From contig NZ_PJRS01000003.1 of NCBI RefSeq assembly GCF_002858925.1, positions 1 through 33,814 on the forward strand: a stretch of DNA of 33,814 nt, written 5' to 3'. Positions 1-8,632 of this stretch are shown piece by piece (the first letter of the stretch is position 1; every line of letters begins with the position of its first letter). The position numbers were made by a program, and so were the translations under genes. This stretch comes from Caulobacter zeae (GTDB lineage: Bacteria; Pseudomonadota; Alphaproteobacteria; Caulobacterales; Caulobacteraceae). Below the pieces are notes generated by a model. The model searched no databases and had not been told where the DNA came from. It saw only the letters and a program-made list of their open reading frames with translations.

Positions 1-87
1 ACGAAGCCGACGGCGGGCGGGCCTGGCCAGCGCCAGGTCCCCGAGCGTCCGGTTTTCCCGACCGGACTCGTTCCCGCTCGACTGCAT
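1..87 (-). CDS. Possible 5' end of an unidentified gene running off the left edge
   Basis: An open frame of 29 codons starts with ATG at 85-87 and runs off the left edge on the minus strand. It begins MQSSGNESGRENRTLGDLAL and becomes arginine-rich. I do not recognise it. A second minus-strand frame starting at the ATG at 98-100 is also open, so the choice of frame is not secure and coding is only a possibility. No strong ribosome binding site is visible. Confidence 0.25.
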   Translation of the reverse strand, partial: MQSSGNESGRENRTLGDLALARPARRRLR

Positions 88-263
88 CCCGCCGCCGCAT
101 GGTCGCTGGCCGTGCGCCCCTTCGATGCGGCGAGACGGGTAGAGTGTACGGTGGGTTCGAGCGCGTCTGATCGACGGACGTGAGAAAGTCGTAGGGCGTT
201 GAGTTCGTGGAACTCTTTTCGGCGAACGCCGGGGATCAACGCTGCTCTATCCCCATAACCAGG

Positions 264-396
264 AACCTCCCCCTGTGGGGGAGGCGATCGCGTCAGCGAT
301 CGGTGGGGGGAGTGGGGGCGCAATTGGCCCGCGCGGCCGCAGCTGAGAACGGCCCCCCTCCGGCCCTCCGGGCCGCCTCCCCCAGAGGGCGAGGAT
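264..396. repeat. Two GC-rich palindromic intergenic repeats
   Basis: Positions 266-284 form an 8-bp hairpin (CCTCCCCC, loop TGT, GGGGGAGG). It is followed by a second small stem, CGATCGC/GCGATCG, at 285-302. Positions 353-396 hold a different unit (CCCCCTCC, a GGCCCTCCGGGCC stem, then CTCCCCCAGAGGG and GAGGATC). That unit recurs almost unchanged at 27,791-27,834. The remainder of 1-400 shows no convincing gene on the plus strand. The repetition is seen directly; the role (transcript ends, REP-like elements) is inferred. Confidence 0.7.
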
Positions 397-403
397 CAAA
401 AGA

Positions 404-435
404 AAAGGCCGCCTGGATCGCTCCAGGCGGCCTTT
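404..435 (-). terminator. Rho-independent terminator of the FadL-like porin gene
   Basis: A perfect 14-bp stem (404-417 with 422-435) has a 4-base loop (418-421). Read on the minus strand it is followed by a T-rich run (TCTTTTGA, from 403 downwards). It lies 24 bases past the stop codon of the porin gene. The stem strength, tract and position are all typical. Confidence 0.9.
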
Positions 436-458
436 CCGTGTTCACGAACCTGGAAGGA

Positions 459-1748
459 TCAGAACGTCCAGCGGACGCCGGTCGACAGGACCGTGGCGTG
501 GCCGGTGGCCAGGCCGTTCAGGGTCACCGACGAGCCGGTGGCCGTGGCGTCGGTGCGGTGGATCTCGGAATCGTCGAACGAGATGTAGGTCGCGGCGATG
601 TCGAGGTTCAGGTTCGGCTTGGCGGCCCAGGTGGCGCCGACGGCGTAGAGCATGCGGTCGCCGTCCGGAACGCGGGCGGTGCGGCCTTCGTCCGGGGTCG
701 GGGTCGGGTCCTTCTGGACGCCGCCACGCAGGGTCAGGCGCGGGGTCAGCTGGTGATCCACGCCCAGGGCCACGGTGGTGATGTCCTTGTAGTCCTGCTC
801 GCTGACCGAACCGCCGCCGGCGAAGGTGACGCGGATGGCGTCGAACTCGCTCCAGCCGACGCGGGCGACCTGGGCGTTCAGGGTGGTCTTGGGGGTCACG
901 GCCCAGCGGGCGCCGACGCTGGCCATCCACGGGGTGGTGATGGTGGCCTCACCGGCGACGGTGCGGTTGGCCGTGGTCGGCAGCGGGGCCAGGATGCCCG
1001 AGACCGCCACGTCGCCCTTCAGGGTGTGCTCGGTCTTCGAACGGTAGCTGGCGCCGAAGGTCAGGGCCGGGGTGGCGTGGAACTGCGCGCCCACGGTCCA
1101 GCCGTAGCCCCAGCCGTCGCCGGTCAGCTCCTGGCGGCCGTCGCCTTGCAGCGGCGAGGCGTTCGGCAGGGCGTTCGACAGTTCGGCGTCGGCGTAGACG
1201 CCGCTGATGCCCACGCCCAGGTCGAGCTTGTCGTTGACGCGGTAGGCCAGGGTGGCCTGCAGGTCGGCCGTCGTCAGGCGCGACTTGATGGCGTCGTAGC
1301 GAGCCCAGCTGTTGGCCTCGTACTCGGTGGTGAAGTTGTAGGGGGCGGCCATCGACAGGCCGACGACGATCTTGTCGTTCAGGCGCCAGGCGCCGGCGAA
1401 GTTGGGGACCACGCCGTCGTTGATGACGTCGGTGGCCGTGCCCGTGCCGCCCACCGGGGTGGTGACCGGAACCGGACGGGTGATGGTCGAGCCGTTGTTG
1501 GTGACCTTGGAGTTCACCAGCACGGCGTGCAGGCCGCCGTAGACTTCGGCGTGCTCGACGCCGGCGATGGCGGCGGGGTTCCACCACAGGCTGGCGGCGC
1601 CGCTGTCGGCGACTTCGCCCGAATAGGCGCGGCCGGCGCCGCGGGCGGATTGTTCCTGCAGGTAGAAGCCCGAGGCGGAGGCTTGCGAAGCGGCGGCGAG
1701 GGCGGCGAGCGCGGCGCCGGCGGCGAGGACTTTACGCGAGAGAGCCAT
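459..1748 (-). CDS. OmpP1/FadL-family outer membrane transporter
   Basis: A 429-residue predicted outer-membrane beta-barrel of the FadL/TodX (OmpP1) family, which takes up long-chain fatty acids or other hydrophobic compounds. Residues 1-26 form a signal peptide (MALSRKVLAAG..., ending SQASA). The mature start has the family hallmark SGFYLQEQSARGAGRAYSG, then the ASLWWNPAA block of the N-terminal hatch. The C terminus ends in VRWTF with a terminal phenylalanine, as expected for a BAM-inserted barrel. I chose the ATG at 1746-1748 because it begins the signal peptide; an upstream start would add 12 residues before it. The gene is single, with its own terminator downstream and an AT-rich upstream region. 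The substrate is not shown by the sequence. Nearby acyl-CoA genes fit fatty acids, but that is inference. Confidence 0.9.
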   Translation of the reverse strand: MALSRKVLAAGAALAALAAASQASASGFYLQEQSARGAGRAYSGEVADSGAASLWWNPAAIAGVEHAEVYGGLHAVLVNSKVTNNGSTITRPVPVTTPVGGTGTATDVINDGVVPNFAGAWRLNDKIVVGLSMAAPYNFTTEYEANSWARYDAIKSRLTTADLQATLAYRVNDKLDLGVGISGVYADAELSNALPNASPLQGDGRQELTGDGWGYGWTVGAQFHATPALTFGASYRSKTEHTLKGDVAVSGILAPLPTTANRTVAGEATITTPWMASVGARWAVTPKTTLNAQVARVGWSEFDAIRVTFAGGGSVSEQDYKDITTVALGVDHQLTPRLTLRGGVQKDPTPTPDEGRTARVPDGDRMLYAVGATWAAKPNLNLDIAATYISFDDSEIHRTDATATGSSVTLNGLATGHATVLSTGVRWTF

Positions 1749-2015
1749 GTGACTGACAGACCTTCTTGGGGAGGTTAGGTCCAACCAACACCATGCGATG
1801 CTGGAGGTTGCCGCCGGCTCTAACGCACTTTTTCAAAAACCGTTGCTATTTATTCGCGTAACGGTGAATTTTGTTCTCTGCGTCAAAGAAAGAGCGCCAT
1901 TTTGGCCTCTATTCATTCGTCGTTATGTCAAAATAAGCGCTTTCCCTTAGGTAAAGACTTGTATTCACCGCAATTCTTGCAGGTCGAGATTTTTGTAATT
2001 TACGTCAAATGTGGC
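1749..2015 (-). promoter_or_regulatory. AT-rich upstream region of the porin gene
   Basis: This stretch is clearly richer in A and T than the rest of the window. On the minus strand it carries three TTTGAC-type elements (complements of GTCAAA at 1882-1887, 1927-1932 and 2004-2009) that resemble -35 boxes. I could not match a convincing -10 box at 16-18 bases to any of them. It is therefore a probable promoter region rather than a defined promoter. No gene is evident in it. Confidence 0.4.
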
Positions 2016-2049
2016 GATCGCGGACGCGGATGTTCCGGCGTCCGCGATC
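2016..2049 (-). terminator. Likely terminator of the short-chain dehydrogenase gene
   Basis: A perfect 12-bp inverted repeat (GATCGCGGACGC at 2016-2027, GCGTCCGCGATC at 2038-2049) has a 10-base loop. It lies 18 bases past the dehydrogenase stop. No good T-run follows on the minus strand, so it may end transcription inefficiently or only protect the mRNA end. Confidence 0.55.
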
Positions 2050-2067
2050 TATGTGCGCAGGCGGGCG

Positions 2068-2976
2068 TCAGCCGCCGGCCAGTTTGCGGAAGAACTTCTG
2101 GCCCTGCTCGCCGCCGTTGAAATAGGCCTGCTGGCCCGGCTCGGCGGTGATCGCCTCCCAGCTGTCGCGGACTTCCTCGGCCGACAGGCCGCCTTCGCCC
2201 AGATAGACGCCCTCGGTCTCGAAGATACGGGCGAGAGCGAAGACGCCGGCGCCGGCGGTGAGGATCGCGCCGGTGGGGGCGTCTTCCGACACCAGGTAGA
2301 CGACGCCGGGGGTGACGTATTCGGGGTTCAGCTTGGCCAGGATCTCGGGCGGCATCAGGCCCTCGGTCATGCGGGTGGCCGCGACCGGGCTGATGGCGTT
2401 GATCTTGACGTTGTTCTTGGCGCCTTCGAGCTTCAGCGTGTTCATCAGGCCCAGCACGGCCATCTTGGCCGCGCCGTAGTTGGACTGGCCGAAGTTGCCG
2501 TACATGCCCGAGGACGAGGTGGTGACGACGATGCGGCCGTAGTTCTGGGCCTTCATGATGTCCCACACGGCCTTGATCGGCTTGAAGGTGCCGAAGACGT
2601 GGACCTGCATCACCGCCTCGAAGTCGGCCAGCTCCATCTTGGAGAGGGTCTTGTCGCGCAGGATGCCGGCGTTGGCGACGAGGATGTCGATGCGGCCCCA
2701 CGTGTCGATGGTGGTCTTGACCAGGTCGGCGACGCCGGCGTCGTCGGTCACCGAGGCGCCGTGGGCGATGGCTTGGCCGCCGAAGGCTTCGATCTCGGCC
2801 ACCACGGCCTTGGCGGCGTCGGACGAGCCGCCCGAGCCGTCGACGCTGCCGCCCAGGTCGTTGACCACCACCTTGGCGCCGCGACGGGCCAGCCCCAGGG
2901 CGTGCTGGCGGCCAAGCCCGCCGCCCGCGCCCGTGACGATAGCCACCTGGCCGTCGAAGCGAATGTCGTCCGCCAT
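2068..2976 (-). CDS. SDR-family oxidoreductase, multifunctional beta-oxidation (HSD17B4-like) type
   Basis: A 302-residue NAD(P)-dependent short-chain dehydrogenase. The Rossmann motif TGAGGGLG is at residues 15-22, the NAG motif at 102-104, serines at 154-156 and the catalytic Y167-x3-K171 (YGAAK). The VVNDLGGSVDG stretch after the second beta strand and the C-terminal extension beyond residue 250 resemble the dehydrogenase domain of peroxisomal multifunctional enzyme 2 and its bacterial stand-alone relatives. Those act on 3-hydroxyacyl-CoA or steroid-like substrates. This is a family resemblance; the substrate is inferred. The gene is monocistronic. A palindromic CAAAC-N4-GTTTG site lies 17-30 bases before the ATG, and the thiolase gene at 27,903-29,114 has the same motif, so joint control by an acyl-CoA-responsive repressor is likely. 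Confidence 0.88.
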   Translation of the reverse strand: MADDIRFDGQVAIVTGAGGGLGRQHALGLARRGAKVVVNDLGGSVDGSGGSSDAAKAVVAEIEAFGGQAIAHGASVTDDAGVADLVKTTIDTWGRIDILVANAGILRDKTLSKMELADFEAVMQVHVFGTFKPIKAVWDIMKAQNYGRIVVTTSSSGMYGNFGQSNYGAAKMAVLGLMNTLKLEGAKNNVKINAISPVAATRMTEGLMPPEILAKLNPEYVTPGVVYLVSEDAPTGAILTAGAGVFALARIFETEGVYLGEGGLSAEEVRDSWEAITAEPGQQAYFNGGEQGQKFFRKLAGG

Positions 2977-2992
2977 GCTGTTAAGTCTCCCT

Positions 2993-3006
2993 CAAACGCG
3001 TGTTTG
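2993..3006. promoter_or_regulatory. Candidate PsrA/FadR-like operator before the dehydrogenase
   Basis: CAAAC-GCGT-GTTTG has perfect 5-bp arms and a 4-base centre. It fits the published PsrA-type pattern (G/C)AAAC-N2-4-GTTT(G/C) used by TetR-family fatty-acid regulators. It sits 17-30 bases upstream of the dehydrogenase start, where a bound repressor would block transcription. A second copy of the pattern lies before the thiolase (29,149-29,162). No regulator gene is in the window. Confidence 0.55.
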
Positions 3007-3076
3007 GTTTGTCGCGTTTGTGCGACCGCGAAGAGGGGGCGTCAAGAAGGATCGCCATCCGCAGACAGGGGCGAAA

Positions 3077-3162
3077 CCTCGCCCTTCGACAAGCTCAGGG
3101 TGAGGTTTTCCGGCGACCGCGCTTGCCAATGGTCCTCATCCTGAGCTTGTCGAAGGACGAGG
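3077..3162. repeat. Inverted pair of a dispersed intergenic repeat
   Basis: Two 29-base arms (3077-3105 and 3134-3162) are reverse complements at 27 of 29 positions. Each contains the core CTTCGACAAGCTCAGG or its complement. This core is a familiar intergenic repeat in alphaproteobacterial genomes. It lies between the adaptor gene stop and the dehydrogenase promoter and could form a long hairpin ending the exporter operon transcript. Confidence 0.75.
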
Positions 3163-3177
3163 ACCACGCACGGCGGA

Positions 3178-4170
3178 TCAGCTCTTGGCCGGGTCGGGCG
3201 ACTGCGGGCCGGTGCGCTTGGCGCCGGCGGTCTGGCCCGGCTTCATGAACTTCACCAGCACGCGCTGGCCGATCAGGAAGGGGGTCTCGTCGGCGCTGAC
3301 CACCACCTCGACCACGCGGGCGTCGGTGCGCTCGGACGGGTCGTCCGACTGCAGCTTGCGGGCCCCGAACACGGCGGCGCGGCGCAGGACCTTGCCGGTG
3401 TAGGTCTTCTTCTGGTCGGCCTCGGGGATGATCTCGACCGACTGGCCGATGGTGACGAACGGGATGGCCGACTCGCTGATCTCGGCGCGGACGATGCGGG
3501 CCGTGGACGGCTCGAGGTCGAACATCGAGGTGACGTTCAGGGTCGAGGCGCCCGAGCCCGGATTGGCGTAGCGGCGGGCGATGCGGCCGTCGGCCGGCGC
3601 GCGGATGATCGTCAGTTCCTGATTGTAGCGGGCCTGGTTCAGCTGGGCCGCGAAGGTGGCCACCAGGGCGCGCTGGGCGTCGAGCTCGGCGTCGGCGCCG
3701 GCGATGGCGTCGCGGGCCTGGTCGAGGCGCTGGCCGGCCACGAAGTTCGAGGCGGTCAGGGCCTGGAGGCGGGCGTATTCGCGCTGGGCCGTGGTCTTGC
3801 GGACCTCGAGCACGCGGATCTGGGCCTTGGCCTGGGCGAGGTTGGCCGAAGCGGTCTCGGCGGCCAGGCGGACGTCGTCGTCCTCCTGCTTGGCCAGCGG
3901 CTGGCCCTTGTGGACCATGTCGCCTTCCTGGACGTAGACCTCGCTGACGATGCCCTGGCGGCGGGCGGCGACGGCGATCATGCCGCCCTCGACATCGGCC
4001 TTGCCGTCGGCGACGGCGCCGTAGGGGGTGGCGGGCGTGGCGGCGGCGGTCTTGGCGGCCTCGACCTTCTTGGCCTTGGCCTGGCTCTGCATCCACAGGC
4101 CTCCGCCGAGGATGGCGAGGGCGCCGACGGAGATCAGCCAGAAGCGGCGACGACGGAACAGGGCGGGCAT
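3178..4170 (-). CDS. HlyD-like periplasmic adaptor subunit of an ABC exporter
   Basis: A 330-residue membrane-fusion protein. It has an arginine-rich N terminus and one membrane segment (about residues 10-26), then a biotinyl-lipoyl-like first half (GIVSEVYVQEGDMVHKGQPL). A long alpha-helical hairpin of alanine- and glutamine-rich coiled coil spans about residues 100-180, followed by the returning lipoyl half (IIRAPADGRIARRYANPG) and a beta-barrel domain. It would bridge the inner-membrane ABC permease and an outer-membrane TolC-type channel, which is not encoded here. The start at 4168-4170 lies one base after the ATPase stop and has a GGAG upstream, so it is preferred over an upstream in-frame start. 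It is the last gene of a permease-ATPase-adaptor operon resembling DevBCA/MacAB-type exporters. The substrate is unknown. Confidence 0.88.
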   Translation of the reverse strand: MPALFRRRRFWLISVGALAILGGGLWMQSQAKAKKVEAAKTAAATPATPYGAVADGKADVEGGMIAVAARRQGIVSEVYVQEGDMVHKGQPLAKQEDDDVRLAAETASANLAQAKAQIRVLEVRKTTAQREYARLQALTASNFVAGQRLDQARDAIAGADAELDAQRALVATFAAQLNQARYNQELTIIRAPADGRIARRYANPGSGASTLNVTSMFDLEPSTARIVRAEISESAIPFVTIGQSVEIIPEADQKKTYTGKVLRRAAVFGARKLQSDDPSERTDARVVEVVVSADETPFLIGQRVLVKFMKPGQTAGAKRTGPQSPDPAKS

Positions 4171-4171
4171 C

Positions 4172-4947
<776 letters not shown>

Positions 4948-4951
<4 letters not shown>

Positions 4952-6090
4952 CGCAGCAGATCCGCCGGTTGGCTCTTTTTCAGGATGCCCAGGGCCAGCA
5001 GGCCCGAGGCGATGGCGATCAGCATCAGGAACCCGGCCGAGGCGATCACCATGGGGATCGGGAAACTCATCGGCAGGCCGCCCATCTTGGCCAGCTGCGC
5101 GACCACGCCCACGAGCACGGCGGTGGCCGCCAGGCCCGCGACGCCGGTCCAGAAGCCCAGCTCGATGACGATCATCCGCAGCGAACCCATCGACACGCCC
5201 AGGGCCCGCAGGGAGGCGAACTCCTTGATGTTGGCCAGGATCGCGCCGCGCAGGGTCTGGGAGGTGATGCCGACGCCGATCAGCAGGCCCAGGAAGACCG
5301 AGAAGCCCAGCATGATGCCGATGAAGCTCTCCTTCATCATCGCGCCGTCATTGGCCTCGGACAGCTCGGCGCGGGTCCAGGCGCGATAGGCCTTGTCGGA
5401 GGTGGCGTTCAGCTGGTCGCGGACGGCCTCGGCGCGGGCCGGGTCCTTGATGCGCACCATCAGCGGGCCGACGCGGCTGCCGGTCGAGGCCTGGCCCAGC
5501 AGGCGCAGGGTGTCGCGCGAGACCACGACGGTCGGCTGCATCATGTTCGGATAGCCGTCGAGGATGTAGCGGATGTAGACGGTCTTGCCGTTGATGCTGG
5601 CGCGGTCGCCCAGCTTCTGGATGCCCAGCTTGGCCATCCCCGTGCGGTCGATCGCGACCGAGTAGGGCTCCAGCAGCGCCACGCGGATGTTCTCGTTGTA
5701 GTCGCGCGGCCAGGTTACGGCGTCGCTGCGGGTGTCGACCGCCGAGGTCTGGATCCACTCGCGCACGCGCTTCTTCCCGGGCGGCGGGTCGTTGCTCCAC
5801 ATGCCGCCGCCGCCGTCGAGATCGGCGACCTCGACCACCTCGGGGTGCATGTACATCTGGGCCATGACCCGGCGCGGCAGGCCGTTGCCGCCGTTCATCA
5901 GGCTTTCGGCCTTGGGGCCCAGCACCATGATGTCGGCCGGCGAGCGGTCGATGGTGGCGGTGAACGCCTTGCCGATGCCGGTGAACATGCCGACCTGCGC
6001 CAGCACCAGCAGGCCCGAGAAGGCGAGCGCGATGATCGCCGCCAGATATCGCCGCCATTCGTACAACAGTGTGGCCAACGCCAGCGACAT
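4948..6090 (-). CDS. ABC transporter permease, FtsX/MacB/DevC type
   Basis: A 380-residue inner-membrane subunit with the MacB/FtsX layout. One N-terminal membrane helix (about residues 15-35) is followed by a large periplasmic domain (about 40-240). Three C-terminal membrane segments follow, starting at GIMLGFSVFLGLLIGVGI, and the protein ends in the common tail KKSQPADLLR. MacB-like permeases work by mechanotransmission, driving a periplasmic adaptor rather than forming a classic channel. I chose the ATG at 6088-6090 because GGGGGAG lies just upstream. A TTG six codons earlier is possible but less well placed. First gene of the three-gene exporter operon; it is divergent from the S46 peptidase. 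Confidence 0.9.
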
Positions 6091-6202
6091 GCCGACACGC
6101 TCCCCCAATCAACGGTTGCACAAGAACAGCGCAGACCCGCTTAGGCCAAGTTAAATCGGGGTAAGACACGGGCCTTCGACGGAATGTGATCGAGGCGCAC
6201 GT

Positions 6203-6234
6203 TTGTTGCGTCGGGCGCTAGACCGACGCAACAA
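6203..6234. promoter_or_regulatory. Perfect 12-bp palindrome between divergent genes
   Basis: TTGTTGCGTCGG (6203-6214) and CCGACGCAACAA (6223-6234) are exact complements with an 8-base loop. The site is about 110 bases from the exporter start on one side and about 95 bases from the peptidase start on the other. A terminator is not expected between two divergent genes, and no T-run follows on either strand. An operator or an mRNA leader hairpin is more likely. Confidence 0.45.
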
Positions 6235-6327
6235 GGATGGCGAAACAGGGGTGGCTCTGGCGGCCTGGCTTGGCTATGGCTGTTACATTGTACGCCACGA
6301 CGGCGCTGCGCCGTGCAAGGACGACTC

Positions 6328-8397
6328 ATGAAGACTGTGACGCTGGCCGCCTCGGCCCTGGTTCTCTCGTTCGCCGCCGCCGGCGCGGCCCAGGCCGACG
6401 AGGGCATGTGGACCTTCGACAACTTCCCCGCGGCAAAGGTCAAGCAGGCCTACGGCGTCGACATCGACCAGAAGTGGCTCGACACCGTGCGCGCCTCGGC
6501 CGTGCGCCTGACGACGGGCTGCTCGGCCTCGGTGGTCTCCAAGCAGGGCCTGGTGCTGACCAACAACCACTGCGTGGCCGACTGCACCCAGGCGCTGTCG
6601 AGCGAAGGCAAGGACTACGTCAAGGACGGCTTCCTGACCGGCGCGCGCGAAGAGGAACTGAAGTGCGCGGGCATGCAGGCCGAGGTGCTGCTGTCGATCA
6701 CCGACGTCACCGACCAGGTGAAGGCCGCCGGCGCGGGCAAGACCGGCCAGGACTTCGTCAAGGCGCGCGACGCATCCTTCGCCACCGCCGAGCTGGCCGC
6801 CTGCGGCCAGGACAAGACCCTGCGCTGCCAGACCATCAGCTTCTACCGCGGCGGCCAGTACAAGGTTTACAAGTATCGCCGCTACGCCGACGTGCGCCTG
6901 GTGTTCGCGCCGGAGTACGCCACGGCCTTCTTCGGCGGCGATCCGGACAACTTCAACTTCCCGCGCTTCAACCTCGATAGCGCCTTCCTGCGCCTGTACG
7001 AGGACGGCAAGCCGGCCAATACGCCCAACCACCTGACCTGGCGCGCGACCGCCCCGGTCGAGGGCGAGCCGACCTTCGTGGCCGGCAACCCGGGCACCAC
7101 CCAGCGCCAGCTGACGGTCTCGCAGCTGGAGACCAACCGCGACCTGATCATCCCGGTGGGCCAATTGCAGCGCTCGGAAATGCGCGGTCGCCTGATCCAG
7201 TTCGGCGAGCAGTCCGAAGAGAACAAGCGCATCGCCAACCAGCCGCTGGCCGGCGTCGAGAACAGTTACAAGGTGTTCTTCGGCCAGCAGTTCGTGCTGA
7301 GCGACAAGAAGTTCATGGACGCCAAGCGCGCGGCCGAGACCGACCTGAAGGCCAAGGTCGCCGCCGATCCGAAGCTGGCCGCCGAGATCGGCGACCCGTG
7401 GGGCGAGATCGACAAGGCCCAAGCCGCCCTGGCCGACCAGTTCGTGCCGATGCGCCAGCTGGAGACCTCGGCCGGCGGCGGCTCGGACCTCTACGGCTAC
7501 GCCCGCACCCTGGTGCGCGGCGCCCAGGAGCGCGCCAAGCCGGCGGCCGAGCGCCTGCCGGAATACGGCGACACCCGCCTGCCGCTGGTGGAGAAGCGCC
7601 TGCTTGACGTGCGTCCGGTCGATGCGCCGCTGGAGCGCATCTATCTCGAGCACTGGCTGCTGAAGACCCGCGAATACCTGACGGCCGACGCGCCGGCCGT
7701 GAAGCTGCTGCTGGGCAAGGAAAGCCCCGAAGGCCTTTCGGCCCGCCTGGTCGCCGGCAGCAAGCTGGCCGACCCGGCCGTGCGCAAGGCGCTGTGGGAC
7801 GGGGGGCTGGCCGCCATCCAGGGCTCGGACGATCCGATGATCCAGTTCGTGCTGAAGACCGAAGGCGCGGGCCGCGACGTGCGCAAGGCCTATGAGGCCA
7901 GCGTCACCGCTCCGACCGACGCCGCGGCCGAGCGCATCGCGAAGGCCCGCTTCGCGGTGCTGGGCGACACCGTCTATCCGGACGCCACGTTCTCCTTGCG
8001 CCTGTCGTACGGCAAGGTCGCCGGCTGGACCCATCGCGGCCGCACGATCACCCCGTTCACCGACTTCGCAGGCTTCTACGACCGCGTCACCGGCGCCGAG
8101 CCCTTCGAGGCCGCTCCGCGCTGGATCGCCGCCAAGGACAAGCTGAACCAGAAGACGGTCTACGACTACGTCACCACCAACGACATCATCGGCGGCAACT
8201 CCGGTTCGCCGGTGATCGACGCCAAGGGCCGGGTGATCGGGGCCGCCTTCGACGGCAACATCCACTCGCTGGGCGGCGCCTTCGGCTATGACGGCGCGAT
8301 CAACCGCACCGTCGTGGTCTCGACCGCGGCCATCACCGAGGCCCTGACCAAGGTCTATGGCCGCGACGCGCTGGTGAAGGAACTGGCCGGGAAGTGA
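6328..8397 (+). CDS. S46-family dipeptidyl-peptidase, DPP7-like
   Basis: A 689-residue serine exopeptidase of family S46 (DPP7/DPP11) that should cleave dipeptides from the N termini of peptides in the periplasm. A signal peptide covers residues 1-23 (ending AAQA before DEGMW). The chymotrypsin-like triad is visible: His81 in LTNNHC, Asp217 in RFNLDSAFLR and Ser625 in GGNSGSP. The residue 18 places after the serine is Gly643. The equivalent position is Gly in DPP7 enzymes (hydrophobic P1) and Arg in DPP11 (acidic P1), so a DPP7-like preference is inferred. The ATG at 6328 is preceded by AAGGA; an earlier in-frame GTG at 6313 is less likely. The gene is single, and a strong terminator follows. 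Its length fits the family, which is near 700 residues. Confidence 0.93.
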   Translation: MKTVTLAASALVLSFAAAGAAQADEGMWTFDNFPAAKVKQAYGVDIDQKWLDTVRASAVRLTTGCSASVVSKQGLVLTNNHCVADCTQALSSEGKDYVKDGFLTGAREEELKCAGMQAEVLLSITDVTDQVKAAGAGKTGQDFVKARDASFATAELAACGQDKTLRCQTISFYRGGQYKVYKYRRYADVRLVFAPEYATAFFGGDPDNFNFPRFNLDSAFLRLYEDGKPANTPNHLTWRATAPVEGEPTFVAGNPGTTQRQLTVSQLETNRDLIIPVGQLQRSEMRGRLIQFGEQSEENKRIANQPLAGVENSYKVFFGQQFVLSDKKFMDAKRAAETDLKAKVAADPKLAAEIGDPWGEIDKAQAALADQFVPMRQLETSAGGGSDLYGYARTLVRGAQERAKPAAERLPEYGDTRLPLVEKRLLDVRPVDAPLERIYLEHWLLKTREYLTADAPAVKLLLGKESPEGLSARLVAGSKLADPAVRKALWDGGLAAIQGSDDPMIQFVLKTEGAGRDVRKAYEASVTAPTDAAAERIAKARFAVLGDTVYPDATFSLRLSYGKVAGWTHRGRTITPFTDFAGFYDRVTGAEPFEAAPRWIAAKDKLNQKTVYDYVTTNDIIGGNSGSPVIDAKGRVIGAAFDGNIHSLGGAFGYDGAINRTVVVSTAAITEALTKVYGRDALVKELAGK

Positions 8398-8428
8398 CGG
8401 CCTGATCCCATCTCTGGGGACCTTGAAA

Positions 8429-8466
8429 GAGCGCCGCGACAGCTGAACCGCTGTCGCGGCGCTTTT
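8429..8466 (+). terminator. Rho-independent terminator of the S46 peptidase gene
   Basis: A 12-bp stem, GCGCCGCGACAG (8431-8442) with CTGTCGCGGCGC (8451-8462), is extended by an A-T pair and followed by TTTT. It starts about 33 bases past the stop codon. Confidence 0.9.
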
Positions 8467-8632
8467 CGTTGATGGGGAGCCGGCGCGGAGAAGGACTGGA
8501 GAAGCTCGCATTTCAACGCCGTAACCTGCCGAAATGTGGAATGTTTTTCGCTGGATCCGGAACGCGCCCAGGGCAAGGGCGCGCGTAACGCCCGCGCCAT
8601 AGCGCGCATCACCGGTTCCAGGAGACATCGCC

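Noticed and set aside
207..1778. 523-codon plus-strand frame opposite the FadL-like porin
   Set aside because: It runs through a repeat and a terminator and is antisense to a clear porin with signal peptide and barrel C terminus.
1902..2120. 72-codon plus-strand frame in the AT-rich porin upstream region
   Set aside because: No ribosome site; it crosses the dehydrogenase terminator hairpin and enters the antisense of the dehydrogenase gene.
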